DNA of 34,599 nt, from the NCBI RefSeq assembly GCF_018918205.1, contig NZ_JAHLQB010000059.1, positions 1 to 34,599 of the forward strand, in the 5' to 3' direction. Shown here piece after piece: positions 15,604-25,030 of this stretch (position 1 is the first letter of the stretch; each line of letters starts with the position of its first letter). The notes below the pieces were generated by a model. The model was not told the DNA's origin. It was given only the letters and a program-made list of their open reading frames with translations, and did no database searches. The position numbers were made by a program, and so were the translations under genes. Source of the DNA: Lachnoclostridium sp. MSJ-17 (GTDB taxonomy: Bacteria; Bacillota; Clostridia; Oscillospirales; Acutalibacteraceae).

Positions 15604-18600
15604 ATGAAACGTTTTTTCAAACCGGCAATTGCGATTCTGCTTTGCGCGGTGATGCTCGTCGGAATGGTTCCTACAGCGTTCGCGGCACAGTCGGACGCCA
15701 AACGCGCTGTGATCCGTCTGGCGGAGCTGAGCGAGCTGGAAGCGCAGTATCTGTCTGACAGCGAGGCGCGCGCCGCCGAATATCCCAACGGCGCGATGAT
15801 GATCGTGGAAACATCCGCCGAGCTGGATATGGGCAAAACCTACGCCATTGACATTTTCCGCCAAGGGGGCGTCAAGGGCGAAGCGAGCATCAAGCTGTCC
15901 ACCGTTGACCTTTCGGCGGGCTACAACGAGGCATACCGCCTTTATCTGACCGACGAATGGAACGAAAATCCCGTCGAGGGTGAAAAAAAGCTTTACTATT
16001 ACGAAACCGGCATTCCGTATATCGCGCGTGAGGGCGAGGAAGAAACCAAAACCCTGACGCAGGATAATGTGGACGATCTTGACGAAGCAAAGCGGGACGC
16101 GTCCGAAATCAACGATATGTCCGCTCAGAGCATGCCGCGTTCAACCGAAACGGTGCTTACCTTTGCCGAGGGCGAAAACAGAAAAACGGTATATATCGAA
16201 ACCCTGAAGCCCGAGAAAGTCACCGACGACCTCGAGCTGATGCTCACGCTCTCCGATCCCGAGAACTGCTCCATCAGCGCGAACACCTCGGGCGTATATA
16301 AAATCACGGAGGAGCGTGAAAAGCCTGCGGCAAAGCTGGAGATATCCTCTGTCGGCGCCAATCCCGATGACGAAGAGGCGTTTATCTCGGTCAAGCGCAC
16401 CGGTAACCTCGGCGGCTACGACTCCTTCCGTGTCACAACGCAGTCCGGCACCGCCAAGGCGGAGGAGGACTACAAGGCAGTCGCCATGGATCTGCACTTC
16501 ATTCCCAACCAAAGTGAGATCAAGGTGCCCGTTACGATCCTCGACGGCGCGGAGGACGGCGAGAGCTTTACGGCGGAGCTCAGCGACGTCAATGGCAACG
16601 CGACAGCCGCCAACACCACTGCGGCGGTGACCTTTGACAGCAAAAAAGAAGGCAGCGAAGCCGTCGGCGCGGTGAATAAAAAATTCGTCACCGACATCAC
16701 CTACAAAACGACCAACAGCTCCGACAGAAGCTACGAGTTTGTCGACCTCAGCAAGATGCAGTACTACACCACGACGGGCAGCAGCAGCAAGGCGACCACC
16801 ACATACGACTCCGGCAAGCCCTCCTATGAGGTAGGCTACAAGGTTCCCGCGTTCGGAAGTGGGCAGACCACCTACGCGCGCTCCAGCTCCTCGATCGACT
16901 TGTACGGCGTTAACAGCGCGCACGTCTGCTATGATATCCGTTCGGGCTCCGTGAGAGCAGACACCGGCGTTATCTGCTTCGCAAGCTCCGTTTCGACCTC
17001 CGGCGATAAGGGTATGAGCTGGAGAAAAAGCAAGGCAAACTGCGATTATAATGATTTGGTTGACATAAGCTCAGATCACAAAAAGTTTGATTTTAATATC
17101 ACCGACCATTCATCGGGTCAGTATCTTTGGATATGCACCTACAGAAACGCGTGCTGGGGCTACGCCGGCTTCCGCGTGCACGACTACAACGGCAACAACG
17201 ACTGCTGCGTGCGCCTGAATTTGCAGTCTTACGACGTCACCATCAAGGATCCCGGCGAGGTGCCGATGTATGTGAACGGCAAGCTGGAAATGGTCAAAAC
17301 CGTCACCGGCGCCAAGTTCACCAATCCAAACGACGCGTCGGGCGGTACCACCAACCACACCACCTTCTACCGCTACGATTCCACCGTTATCTCGGCTACG
17401 GTAGATTCCCGGTACGGCAAGGCGACCTTTAAGGGGATTTATCTGCTCGACCCCAACGACAACAACACCCGTTCCTCGCTGATCACCCTTTCCAACGGCG
17501 GTCAGCTGACCCTTACTCCCGAGTTCCTCAGAACCTATTCCAACTACATCAAGAGCAACAAAATCGTTATCGAGCCCTGCTACGAGTTCGATCCCGTTAA
17601 TTTCACGGTCGAAAGCTACGAGGACAAAACCACGGGCATGCAGTTTACGGCTGATAACGATCATCACATCGGCTATATCAAGGTCAACGGTCAGGACTAC
17701 GGCACCGTTACCTGGAGCGCCGACAGCAGCAGAAACGGCAAATACTACGACGGTGACGAAATCAAGTTCACCTATAACCCGACCTCCTACGGTATGCACG
17801 ACACGGTCAACTACCAGTACCGCTGCGCGAGTGTGGAGTCGGATTTGAAAACGGCGGATAAAATAACCGTCAGCAACGAGGTAAAGGACAACATCAACGT
17901 CAGGCTGACGAATAGGTACTTCTCCGTTACGCCCATCATTGTCAGCAAAAACGCCAAAACAAGGCTTGTCGTCTCCAATCCCGACAAGGGCAATTTTATC
18001 TCAAAGGATACAAAGTACGCCGAGGCGGGGGAGAACGGCACGGTCGTTGTCACCGGCATCAAAACAGACAAAATCGATCAAAGCTTTGAGGACAGCACCT
18101 GCGGTACCCGCCTTGACCTGACCGCGCAGCCCGACCCGGACTATTACGCCGTGTGGAAATACACGGACGCGGTAACGCATCAAGAGGTTACGCGCTACGG
18201 AAACACCTTCCATTTTGTCGTCCAAAATCCGTTTTTCGTCAATGACAACTTTGTCTATTTGTCATTCGAAAAGGTTGAGGAAAACCTGCACAAGCCGCTG
18301 AAGGGCAAAATCACCATCCCCGAAGGCACCGTGCTTCACCCTGCGACATCCGCGTCGGTAAAGAAAACGCCCGCCGAGGGAGCGCTGATCTATATGGACG
18401 GCTATGTCGGCAGAGCGGACAAAAACGGTCAGTTTATCCTCAAGGAAGACCTTAATCAATCCGATTACGCGAATCTCCAGCTCGGCGGTTACAAGACGAA
18501 CCAGCGCAACTACACCCAGACAAACCGCGCGATCGTTATTTACAACAGCAACACCTATGTCTGCGATGTTACGGTCAAGCTGACAAATGCCGTCAAGCTT

Positions 18601-21600
18601 TGCGCAACGACGGAAATTACGCTCGATTCCAACTCGACCGGCGGTGTTGTTCCGACCGGGGTGACCGCGTACAGCTCGGAGATCTCGGGCGATTACGGCT
18701 CCACTATCACGCTGGTCAACACTTATCCCGTCAGCTTCAGAGTCAGCTTTGATTCACGAAATGTCCCGGCAGGCAAGCCGGTGAACCTCGCGCGCTGGAG
18801 CTTTGAAAACGACAAGGGCGTTGAGCACAGCGCGGATGAAAGAGAGATCGAAACCGGATCCACCATCGCCTATTACGACGTCGTGCTTTCGGAAAAGGCA
18901 AAGCAGGGCGACCGGATGTTCATCGAGTTCTATAACAAGACCGGCGACACAAGAACCTCCTACGGCCGCTTTGAGGTCGGCTACGAATTTGTCAACGCCA
19001 ACATCGAAAAGGTCGTCAGCTATATGCCGGATCAGGGCTTCTACGACGATCCGACCGAGGAAAGCAGCGGCGGCAGCGTCAAGCTGCCTTCCGCGCCCGG
19101 CATCGGTCCCATCAGCCCGATGTTCTCACTGTTCGGCTTTACGCCGATCTATTCCGACAAGGCGACAGGTCAAAAGGATAAAAAATCCGGCAAGGATCTT
19201 TACTGCCTTGAAATCGGCGTACAGTTAAGCATCGCAAAAAAGGACACCGGCTCCGAAGAGGGCAGCTGGGATGTTACGAGCGTTGCAAAGCAGTATGAAA
19301 AGCTTTCCAAGCTGATGGACAAGCAAACCACGGATCCCGCGCAGGGAATGAACACCTCAACGACCATTTCCGTTAGCGTCACCTTTGCCTATCAGCTGGA
19401 ATATTACACCGCCGACGGCGGCGCGCGTCACTACACCGCCAGCGTATTCCTGCTCGGCGCGAAGTTCGGCGTGAAGATCTCCATTCCGTTTACCATCGTT
19501 GTAGTTCCGTGCTTTGTTTATATCGACATTTCCGTCAACAACGTGGGCTATCTTGTTCATTCACCGAATGAAAAAACCAAAGGCTACTGGACAGCGAACA
19601 CGCTTGACAACAGCTATTTCTACGACACGCACGGCGTATTCAAACAGCAATTCTCGCTGAAATTCGGCGTCGGCGTCGGATATGACGGAATCGCGTCCAT
19701 CGGAGGACACATCGACTTCAATCTGGATTCGACGATCAGCGGTTCCAACCACGGAAAGATGGAATTCGGCATCAAGGGCGGCGTCTTTGCCGAGCTGGTG
19801 TTCTTCAAGGTCGATTACACGTGGGACATCGACAAGGAGGTGCTCCTTGATACCGACGCGAAGGCGACCTCTGTCGCGGCGAATATTCTGCGTGAAAACA
19901 GCGACGACTTTATTGCGAACACCAAGCTTTCCGACCTGACGATCGCCCGTGCGTCGGAAAGATATGACACCTCCGTCGTGAGCGACAAGGCAGGGGACGC
20001 CGTCGGCGCGGACGCTTCAGCCGCGAATGTTGTCGATACCTATGAGGAAACCAACGCCGCCGAGATGGTTCCCGTTATCGGTCAGATCTCCGAAAACCGT
20101 TATCTGATCGCGAACGCGGTTGACGATGAGGACAGCTTAGTCTGCCTGCGCTGCTATGTTTACGATACACAGCAGCAGAAGGTTGTCGAACAGCTTGACC
20201 CCGTATGTGATTTCACTGATTCCGAAAGCTATAACAGCCTCAACGCCGAAGAAAAGAGGATTCTTTCCAAGAGCGAGGATCTGGTTGCAGGCATCAACAT
20301 CGTAGACTGCGGCGATAAGCTGCTCCTTTTGTGGGAGAGCTGCATTGTCGATTACAGCGAGGATCTCACCGTTCCTCAATTCCTGCAATCCTTTAAGGTC
20401 ATGGGAATGCTCTATGATAAAACCACCGGCAAATTCACCGACTACAGCGTTATTGACGATGGCAGCGGCAAGCTCCCCGACAGGATCAGCGGCGTATATA
20501 ATGCCGAAACAAAGACCGTTCACGTGTTCTATGAGAGCATTGACGTCAACGGCATCACCGATGATACAACGCTCGAAGAGATCGGCGACCGTCCGCTCAG
20601 CCTCAGCACAGCCGGCGCTGACGTCAGCGGCGGAAAGCTCAGCTTTACACCGGCAGCTCCCGTGCAGACGAACGGCAACACGGTTTCCGATTACTCGGCA
20701 ACCTCCTATGAAGGCAATGTTCTTCTTTCCTACATCTGTGCCGAAGAGAACAGCCGCATCTTAGAGCAGCCGCTCACCGAAACCGAGGGGATCGAAAACG
20801 CCTCTCAATACGGCACAAAGAACAGAATGTATCTTAACCGTTACGACGTCGGCGAAAGCGGCGCGCTGACGGAGCTTCACTCTATGATGTTAGCGGACGA
20901 GGAGGACGTGACCGCCAATCCCGAGTTTGTCGACATCAACTATCAGGGCGTCAGCAACACCCTGCTCTTCTACAAGCATAACGGCCGCTACGGCTACCAG
21001 AACGTCAACAACCTGTATCTGCTCCGCGAGTTCTACAACGCCGATGATGTTGCGGACGCGCCCGAATACATCACTATGGACGAGGATCACACCGTCGGTG
21101 AGGACTTCAAGGTCTACTACGGCGGCGACGGCGAGCTTTATGCGCTGTGGACGCTCTCCGAAGGTGATCAGCAGCAGATTTGGGGCAGACAGTTTGAAAT
21201 CAATTCTATTACGGACGAAACCGAGGTCGCCAAAATAGATGGAACAGGAAATGCTGTTGTTAACGCCGACGGCGCTACGCAAACCGACGAGCTCGACGAG
21301 CCCGTGAAGATCCTCAACGGCTACTGGGGCAACAAGGTCAACCTGACGACAGGCGGCATCAAAGACGCCGGCGGAACAGGCTTCTACAAAGGCAATTTTG
21401 ACGCGGCTGTTGTTGACAGCAATCATCTGCTCGGCGCTTATGAAGCGTTTGATTATGATTACAGCGGCGAAAAAATGGAGCGCATCAACAACCGTTTTGT
21501 AATTTCCGAGTTTGATTTAAAGCCTTATTACACAAGCGGCGTTGAGGATGAGGACGACGCGATCGAGTTTTCCGATTACTATCCCACTCCCGGCGAAACC

Positions 21601-22785
21601 GTTGAGGTCAACGTGAAGGCGGCAAACATCGGCTTTAAAAACGGACACGACGTAACGCTGAACCTCATGAGCAGGGTCAACGGAACCGTTGAAAAGGTTG
21701 ACTCCGTCGAGTATCCCGTATGGCTTGCCGGAGAGGATCTGGAAGCAAGCTTCAGTTACACCGTTCCCGAGGCGATCACGAACGGAACAGTCGAGCTGTA
21801 TTATGAGATCGTTGACGACGGAGAAAGCAAGTACAGCTGTGTGCCGGACAAATTCCGTTACGCGCCTAAGCTGAGCATCGAAATCGGTAATGCCGACCCC
21901 GAAAACGAATTTACGGATGATAACGACGCCGTCAGGTATCACGTGACCGCGACAATCGCCAATGTCGGCAACAACGATTACAGCGGCGGCGATGAGCTCA
22001 ACTTCATTTTCAACGACCTTGCTGCTCAGGCGGATGTGATGAATCCGGACGTACCCGATACCGACCCGTTCTACATCAATTACGGCGGCACTGAAATCCC
22101 CGAGATCGCCGTCGGTTCAAGCGTGCAGCTGAGCTTTGTCAGCGACGATATTCCCGAAAGCATTTTTGACAAATACGGAACCAACACCGCCAACCTCAAG
22201 CTTGCCGTTACCCCCCGCGACGGAATCGGTTGGAAGGAAGTCAAGGGCAACGAGCCCTACAACTTCCTCGACGAGCTGGGCATCGGTCAGCTTGTCAAGC
22301 CAGAGCCTGATGAGATCACCGAAATTTCGGCTGACGCGCTCGAGGTGCCTGTCGGCGAGTCCAAGCTTCTGCTTCCGGCGGTTACTCCCGCGTCCGCGGC
22401 GGATACGGCTCAGTTCAGCTACTCAACGGAGGATAACGATATTATTTCCGTCAGCGAGGACGGCGAGGTCACCGCGCTGAAAACCGGCTCTGCGGTTGTC
22501 ACGATAACCTGCGGCGATGTAAGTCAGGACGTTGAGGTCACCGTAACTCCCGCCAAGGGCGGAATCATCGGTGACGTTAACGGGGACGGCGTTGTAACGA
22601 TTATCGACGCTACGCTGATTCAGAAATATTCCATTGATCTTCCTGTTGAAGGAGTCTTCATCGATACGCTTGCCGATGTAAACGGAGACGGCAGAATCTC
22701 TATCCTCGACGTCACCTGTATTCAGAAGTATGTTGCGGAATACACATCCGGAACGGGTATGGCTGGACAGCAAATTAAGGTATAA
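15604..22785 (+). CDS. Giant exported multidomain protein with C-terminal dockerin
   Basis: 2393 residues from ATG 15604 (AGGAGGA six bases upstream; the frame is open further 5' but without a start signal). Signal peptide ends near PTAFAAQ. Visible domains: a Calx-beta-type domain at about residues 240-345 (EISSVGANPDDEEAFISVKR... GTAKAEEDY), a long central region of about 1600 residues I cannot assign, two CARDB-like adhesion domains at about 1975-2190 (YPTPGETVEVNVKAANIGF marks the first), a Big_2-like domain at about 2237-2319, and a paired type I dockerin at about 2323-2381 (DVNGDGVVTIIDAT and DVNGDGRISILDVT). It is probably tethered through a cohesin. It lies inside mobile unit A as cargo, where a relaxase would be expected. 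A hairpin repeat follows 123 bases after the stop. Confidence 0.88.
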   Translation: MKRFFKPAIAILLCAVMLVGMVPTAFAAQSDAKRAVIRLAELSELEAQYLSDSEARAAEYPNGAMMIVETSAELDMGKTYAIDIFRQGGVKGEASIKLSTVDLSAGYNEAYRLYLTDEWNENPVEGEKKLYYYETGIPYIAREGEEETKTLTQDNVDDLDEAKRDASEINDMSAQSMPRSTETVLTFAEGENRKTVYIETLKPEKVTDDLELMLTLSDPENCSISANTSGVYKITEEREKPAAKLEISSVGANPDDEEAFISVKRTGNLGGYDSFRVTTQSGTAKAEEDYKAVAMDLHFIPNQSEIKVPVTILDGAEDGESFTAELSDVNGNATAANTTAAVTFDSKKEGSEAVGAVNKKFVTDITYKTTNSSDRSYEFVDLSKMQYYTTTGSSSKATTTYDSGKPSYEVGYKVPAFGSGQTTYARSSSSIDLYGVNSAHVCYDIRSGSVRADTGVICFASSVSTSGDKGMSWRKSKANCDYNDLVDISSDHKKFDFNITDHSSGQYLWICTYRNACWGYAGFRVHDYNGNNDCCVRLNLQSYDVTIKDPGEVPMYVNGKLEMVKTVTGAKFTNPNDASGGTTNHTTFYRYDSTVISATVDSRYGKATFKGIYLLDPNDNNTRSSLITLSNGGQLTLTPEFLRTYSNYIKSNKIVIEPCYEFDPVNFTVESYEDKTTGMQFTADNDHHIGYIKVNGQDYGTVTWSADSSRNGKYYDGDEIKFTYNPTSYGMHDTVNYQYRCASVESDLKTADKITVSNEVKDNINVRLTNRYFSVTPIIVSKNAKTRLVVSNPDKGNFISKDTKYAEAGENGTVVVTGIKTDKIDQSFEDSTCGTRLDLTAQPDPDYYAVWKYTDAVTHQEVTRYGNTFHFVVQNPFFVNDNFVYLSFEKVEENLHKPLKGKITIPEGTVLHPATSASVKKTPAEGALIYMDGYVGRADKNGQFILKEDLNQSDYANLQLGGYKTNQRNYTQTNRAIVIYNSNTYVCDVTVKLTNAVKLCATTEITLDSNSTGGVVPTGVTAYSSEISGDYGSTITLVNTYPVSFRVSFDSRNVPAGKPVNLARWSFENDKGVEHSADEREIETGSTIAYYDVVLSEKAKQGDRMFIEFYNKTGDTRTSYGRFEVGYEFVNANIEKVVSYMPDQGFYDDPTEESSGGSVKLPSAPGIGPISPMFSLFGFTPIYSDKATGQKDKKSGKDLYCLEIGVQLSIAKKDTGSEEGSWDVTSVAKQYEKLSKLMDKQTTDPAQGMNTSTTISVSVTFAYQLEYYTADGGARHYTASVFLLGAKFGVKISIPFTIVVVPCFVYIDISVNNVGYLVHSPNEKTKGYWTANTLDNSYFYDTHGVFKQQFSLKFGVGVGYDGIASIGGHIDFNLDSTISGSNHGKMEFGIKGGVFAELVFFKVDYTWDIDKEVLLDTDAKATSVAANILRENSDDFIANTKLSDLTIARASERYDTSVVSDKAGDAVGADASAANVVDTYEETNAAEMVPVIGQISENRYLIANAVDDEDSLVCLRCYVYDTQQQKVVEQLDPVCDFTDSESYNSLNAEEKRILSKSEDLVAGINIVDCGDKLLLLWESCIVDYSEDLTVPQFLQSFKVMGMLYDKTTGKFTDYSVIDDGSGKLPDRISGVYNAETKTVHVFYESIDVNGITDDTTLEEIGDRPLSLSTAGADVSGGKLSFTPAAPVQTNGNTVSDYSATSYEGNVLLSYICAEENSRILEQPLTETEGIENASQYGTKNRMYLNRYDVGESGALTELHSMMLADEEDVTANPEFVDINYQGVSNTLLFYKHNGRYGYQNVNNLYLLREFYNADDVADAPEYITMDEDHTVGEDFKVYYGGDGELYALWTLSEGDQQQIWGRQFEINSITDETEVAKIDGTGNAVVNADGATQTDELDEPVKILNGYWGNKVNLTTGGIKDAGGTGFYKGNFDAAVVDSNHLLGAYEAFDYDYSGEKMERINNRFVISEFDLKPYYTSGVEDEDDAIEFSDYYPTPGETVEVNVKAANIGFKNGHDVTLNLMSRVNGTVEKVDSVEYPVWLAGEDLEASFSYTVPEAITNGTVELYYEIVDDGESKYSCVPDKFRYAPKLSIEIGNADPENEFTDDNDAVRYHVTATIANVGNNDYSGGDELNFIFNDLAAQADVMNPDVPDTDPFYINYGGTEIPEIAVGSSVQLSFVSDDIPESIFDKYGTNTANLKLAVTPRDGIGWKEVKGNEPYNFLDELGIGQLVKPEPDEITEISADALEVPVGESKLLLPAVTPASAADTAQFSYSTEDNDIISVSEDGEVTALKTGSAVVTITCGDVSQDVEVTVTPAKGGIIGDVNGDGVVTIIDATLIQKYSIDLPVEGVFIDTLADVNGDGRISILDVTCIQKYVAEYTSGTGMAGQQIKV

Positions 22786-22907
22786 ACCGACTGGAAGCTC
22801 AAAAACAGCTGCACGGTTACTGAATAGCTGTATAAAACCGGAAAACGTTTTTCCCCGTTGCTGAGGAATACTGACGACGGATTGGAAAGCTTTATTATCA
22901 AACAGCA

Positions 22908-22946
22908 AACGCTGCACTTGACATTACTTGTTGAGTGCAGCGTTTT
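22908..22946 (+). repeat. 39-bp hairpin repeat, copy 2 (after the giant dockerin gene)
   Basis: Same perfect 11-pair stem (22908-22918 with 22934-22944) and the same loop bases as copy 1, followed by TT. A shared lead-in (ACTGACGAC about 40 bases earlier) and follow-on (AGAATTTAAATTTAT) also match copies 1 and 3, so the repeated piece is about 130 bases. Confidence 0.82.
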
Positions 22947-22993
22947 AGCTTGATCGGAATAGAATTTAAATTTATAATTGGGGGTAACTCAAA

Positions 22994-23165
22994 TCTATGT
23001 GAACAGTGAGGTTAGCGCCCTGTTTCGCCGTGTGTCGCCCTGTGTGCGATTTGTTGAGCAAAGACGGGCGTGTTTGTTGTACCCGACTGAATTGTTTGCG
23101 CGGTGTTGAGCCTTTGTTGCGATTTGTGAGCAACAGCCCGTTTTGTAATGTCGGCAGAGATCAAA
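22994..23165 (+). repeat. Element tail, copy A (starts with the last codons of a relaxase)
   Basis: The block begins CTATGTGAAC, which in unit C contains the final codon and stop of the relaxase (34411-34420), and continues with the same GTTAGC(G/A)CCCTGTTTCG, GTGCGATTTGTT and ACAGCCCGTTTT tracts. Thus unit A once had a relaxase gene here; only its last bases and its downstream tail remain. The rest of 22786-23198 holds no gene. Confidence 0.72.
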
Positions 23166-23198
23166 TCCATAGATCTACGGAGTGATTTATGAAATCGA

Positions 23199-23519
23199 TC
23201 ACATCACCTTTTGCAAATTTTCGCCGGAGGGTAAAATACGATAAATCGTATTGCCGTAGTCTGAAAAATACACCCACTTATCATCTACAAGGTAAATATT
23301 CCTTGTGTTGATGTTGCAGATTTCTTTTGGGGTGTCGCTTTCCTGAGTGAGAATATGCAGCGTCCAACTATCATTTTGAGCGTTTTCGGGAGTAAAAGCG
23401 ATATATCTCTATTTTTTTCTGTTATTCAGTTTTTCGAGCGCGGCAATAATGATAGCAATAACAGAAAGAATGATAACATAGACAATCCGTTGCTTTAATA
23501 CAAGAATCCCTTTATCCAT
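23199..23519 (-). pseudogene. Remnant of a membrane-anchored protein with an in-frame amber stop
   Basis: On the minus strand ATG 23517-23519 opens a frame with a membrane segment (IVYVIILSVIAIIIAALEKL), stops at TAG 23409-23411, and continues in the same frame for about 70 more residues to TGA 23199-23201. That second part (including NIYLVDDKWVYFSDYG and TIYRILPSG) looks like blades of a DUF5050-type beta-propeller. No ribosome binding site precedes the ATG. Upstream, further hydrophobic coding can be read only with frame changes, so this is the decayed end of a longer gene. Confidence 0.5.
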
Positions 23520-23593
23520 TCATACGGAACAAAATATGTAATAGGGGCTGTTAATACGGCAAGCATCGCGGAAAAAATGATTCTTTGCCATTT

Positions 23594-23809
23594 TTATATG
23601 TGATACCTTCTGTTGATCACGCCGAAGGTAAGAAAAAAATGATAGAAAAACAGACAAATAATCGCCACAAGAAAACCGATCACAATAAACAACGACTTAT
23701 CCGTAACTGTTATGTCAGCAACGGTATGCTTCTCTGCAAAGAGTTTTATAACATGTGCACGCAGCCTTTCGGCAAAGGCTTTTTCATCATCTATAATTGC
23801 AAGTTCCAT
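23594..23809 (-). pseudogene. Response-regulator N-terminus fused to a membrane segment (gene remnant)
   Basis: The 71-residue frame starts MELAIIDDEKAFAERLRAH, the beta1-alpha1 part of a receiver domain with the acidic DD pair used in two-component regulators. After about 35 residues it switches to a hydrophobic segment (FIVIGFLVAIICLFFYHFFL) that no receiver domain has. The most economical reading is a deletion fusing the start of a LytTR-type regulator gene to the end of a membrane protein gene. With the decayed gene at 23199-23519 it forms a stretch of minus-strand debris between units A and B. Confidence 0.5.
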
Positions 23810-23957
23810 TTTAATTACTTCCGTATTGTTTTATGTAATAATCTTAATACATTTATGAGTGAAAATCAATAAAGCGGTAAAAGTTGCGAGATTTATGGTA
23901 AAGTTGAAGACATAAGAAGTTCAGCAATTATTTTTTTGAATAAGTAATGACAATGTA

Positions 23958-23987
23958 TTGACATTTTATTTGCGATTGATGTATAAT
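23958..23987 (+). promoter_or_regulatory. Promoter of toxin-antitoxin operon 2
   Basis: TTGACA (23958-23963), 18-base spacer, TATAAT (23982-23987). The bases from TATAAT to the start codon are the same as in copy 1, but the spacer differs, so the dyad seen there is not kept here. Confidence 0.8.
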
Positions 23988-24013
23988 GAAGAAAACAGAA
24001 CGGAGATGATTGT

Positions 24014-24325
24014 ATGAATATTGTAGACGCGCCCAAAACAGGGACATTTCAAATGCGCATCAATCCCGAAGTTAAAAAGCAGGTGGAAAGCCTATATGCG
24101 AAATGCGGAATGACGTTGACCGACGCGGTAAACGCATTCTTTCAGCAGTCGCTCAATGTAGGCGGACTGCCGTTTCTAATGAATCAAAACAGCGAGGAAG
24201 TTATGCGTCAGCAGGCAATTGCGCTTTTGTTGGCAGAAATCAAGGCAGGCGAGGACAGCGTAAAGTCGGAATCGGATTGGATTTCGGAGGAAGATATGCT
24301 GAGTGAATTCGGAGTGCAGGCATGA
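24014..24325 (+). CDS. Type II antitoxin, RelB/DinJ family (copy 2)
   Basis: A 103-residue near-duplicate of the antitoxin at 7129; five residues differ, all in the C-terminal half (for example EEVMRQQ for EAVIRQQ, and AEIKAG for ADVKAG). The ribbon-helix-helix N-terminus is identical. Because the changes lie in the toxin-contacting half while the partner toxin also changed, the two pairs may be starting to diverge in partner preference. Four-base overlap with the toxin start at 24322. Confidence 0.9.
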   Translation: MNIVDAPKTGTFQMRINPEVKKQVESLYAKCGMTLTDAVNAFFQQSLNVGGLPFLMNQNSEEVMRQQAIALLLAEIKAGEDSVKSESDWISEEDMLSEFGVQA

Positions 24326-24633
24326 TTTTGCGCTATACGCCGCGAGCCCGGCAGGATTTATATGAAATAAAGAATTACGTCAAAAACGAACTGGCAAATC
24401 CTCAAGCAGCAGCGAGAATCGTCGAGAGATTACTGAAGGGGTGTTCAAATCTGAAATCAAATCCATACTTGGGGTTGGATTTGTCCTCGAAGATTGGGCA
24501 GAAAACAGACTTGAGATATTTAATCCTCTCAAATTACATTGCCATATATAGAGTTGATAAAAACTCAGTCAGTGTTATCCGTATCATGGATGGCAGGACA
24601 GATTATTTGCTTTACCTGTTGTCAGAGATATGA
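24322..24633 (+). CDS. Type II toxin, RelE/ParE family (copy 2)
   Basis: A 103-residue near-duplicate of the toxin at 7437, with about eight differences (LYEIKNYV for LHEIKDYV, RLLKGC for RILKGC, DKNSVSVI for DNNTVSII, LLYLL for LRYLL). Length, frame and the conserved DLRYLILSNYIAIYRV and IMDGRTDY segments are intact, so it appears functional. The hairpin repeat follows 105 bases downstream. Confidence 0.9.
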   Translation: MILRYTPRARQDLYEIKNYVKNELANPQAAARIVERLLKGCSNLKSNPYLGLDLSSKIGQKTDLRYLILSNYIAIYRVDKNSVSVIRIMDGRTDYLLYLLSEI

Positions 24634-25030
24634 GCTGCCTATCGGTCAAAATTTGCGATGCTAAATCAAAGAAAAGCTGTTTTCTAACGTGCAAAAAATA
24701 CTGACGACAGGTTGAGAGCATTTACAAATTAAACTATGAACGCTGCACTTGACATTACTTGGTGAGTGCAGCGTTTCAATCTTTATTTGGATAGAATTTA
24801 GATTTATGATGAGGAATAAATTTAATTGGTTTTCGATGGGCGAGACCGATATGAAATTTGAGATGAACTAACTCTAAAAAGTATCAGCCGTGGATTTTTG
24901 GCGAGGAATAATCGCTCTTTCCAACCTAATGAAAAATTGCTGGTCTTTTGATGCTGTAGCGAAATCTTTTGCTGGTTTTGATCTCGATTTTGCATAAATA
25001 ACTTTATCGACTTGCAAAAATCAAAACACG
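24634..25030. other. Gene-free spacer after toxin-antitoxin pair 2
   Basis: No gene seen. It corresponds to 7749-8182 in unit A with many small differences and contains hairpin repeat copy 3. Open frames on the minus strand here run through the tRNA-like unit and are chance. Confidence 0.6.
24739..24777 (+). repeat. 39-bp hairpin repeat, copy 3 (after toxin-antitoxin 2)
   Basis: Perfect 11-pair stem, 24739-24749 with 24765-24775; the loop differs from copies 1 and 2 by one base (GGTG for GTTG). The stem arms are fully conserved. Confidence 0.82.

Larger units (their letters stand above)
7129..23165 (+). mobile_element. Integrative mobilizable element unit A (degenerate, with large cargo)
   Basis: Order: toxin-antitoxin pair, hairpin repeat, tRNA-like unit, broken integrase, oriT-like block, truncated mobC, minus-strand adhesin with peptide, giant dockerin gene, hairpin repeat, relaxase 3' end and tail. 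Corresponding parts of unit B lie about 16.9 kb further on in direct orientation (toxin-antitoxin 16,885; integrase start 16,893). Exact borders are unknown: I see no short direct repeats that clearly bound the unit. The toxin-antitoxin pair is included because it is duplicated with the unit. Confidence 0.65.

Noticed and set aside
16141..16923. Long minus-strand frames opposite the giant dockerin gene
   Set aside because: Codon-shadow frames of a GC-biased coding region; no start signals and no recognisable motifs.
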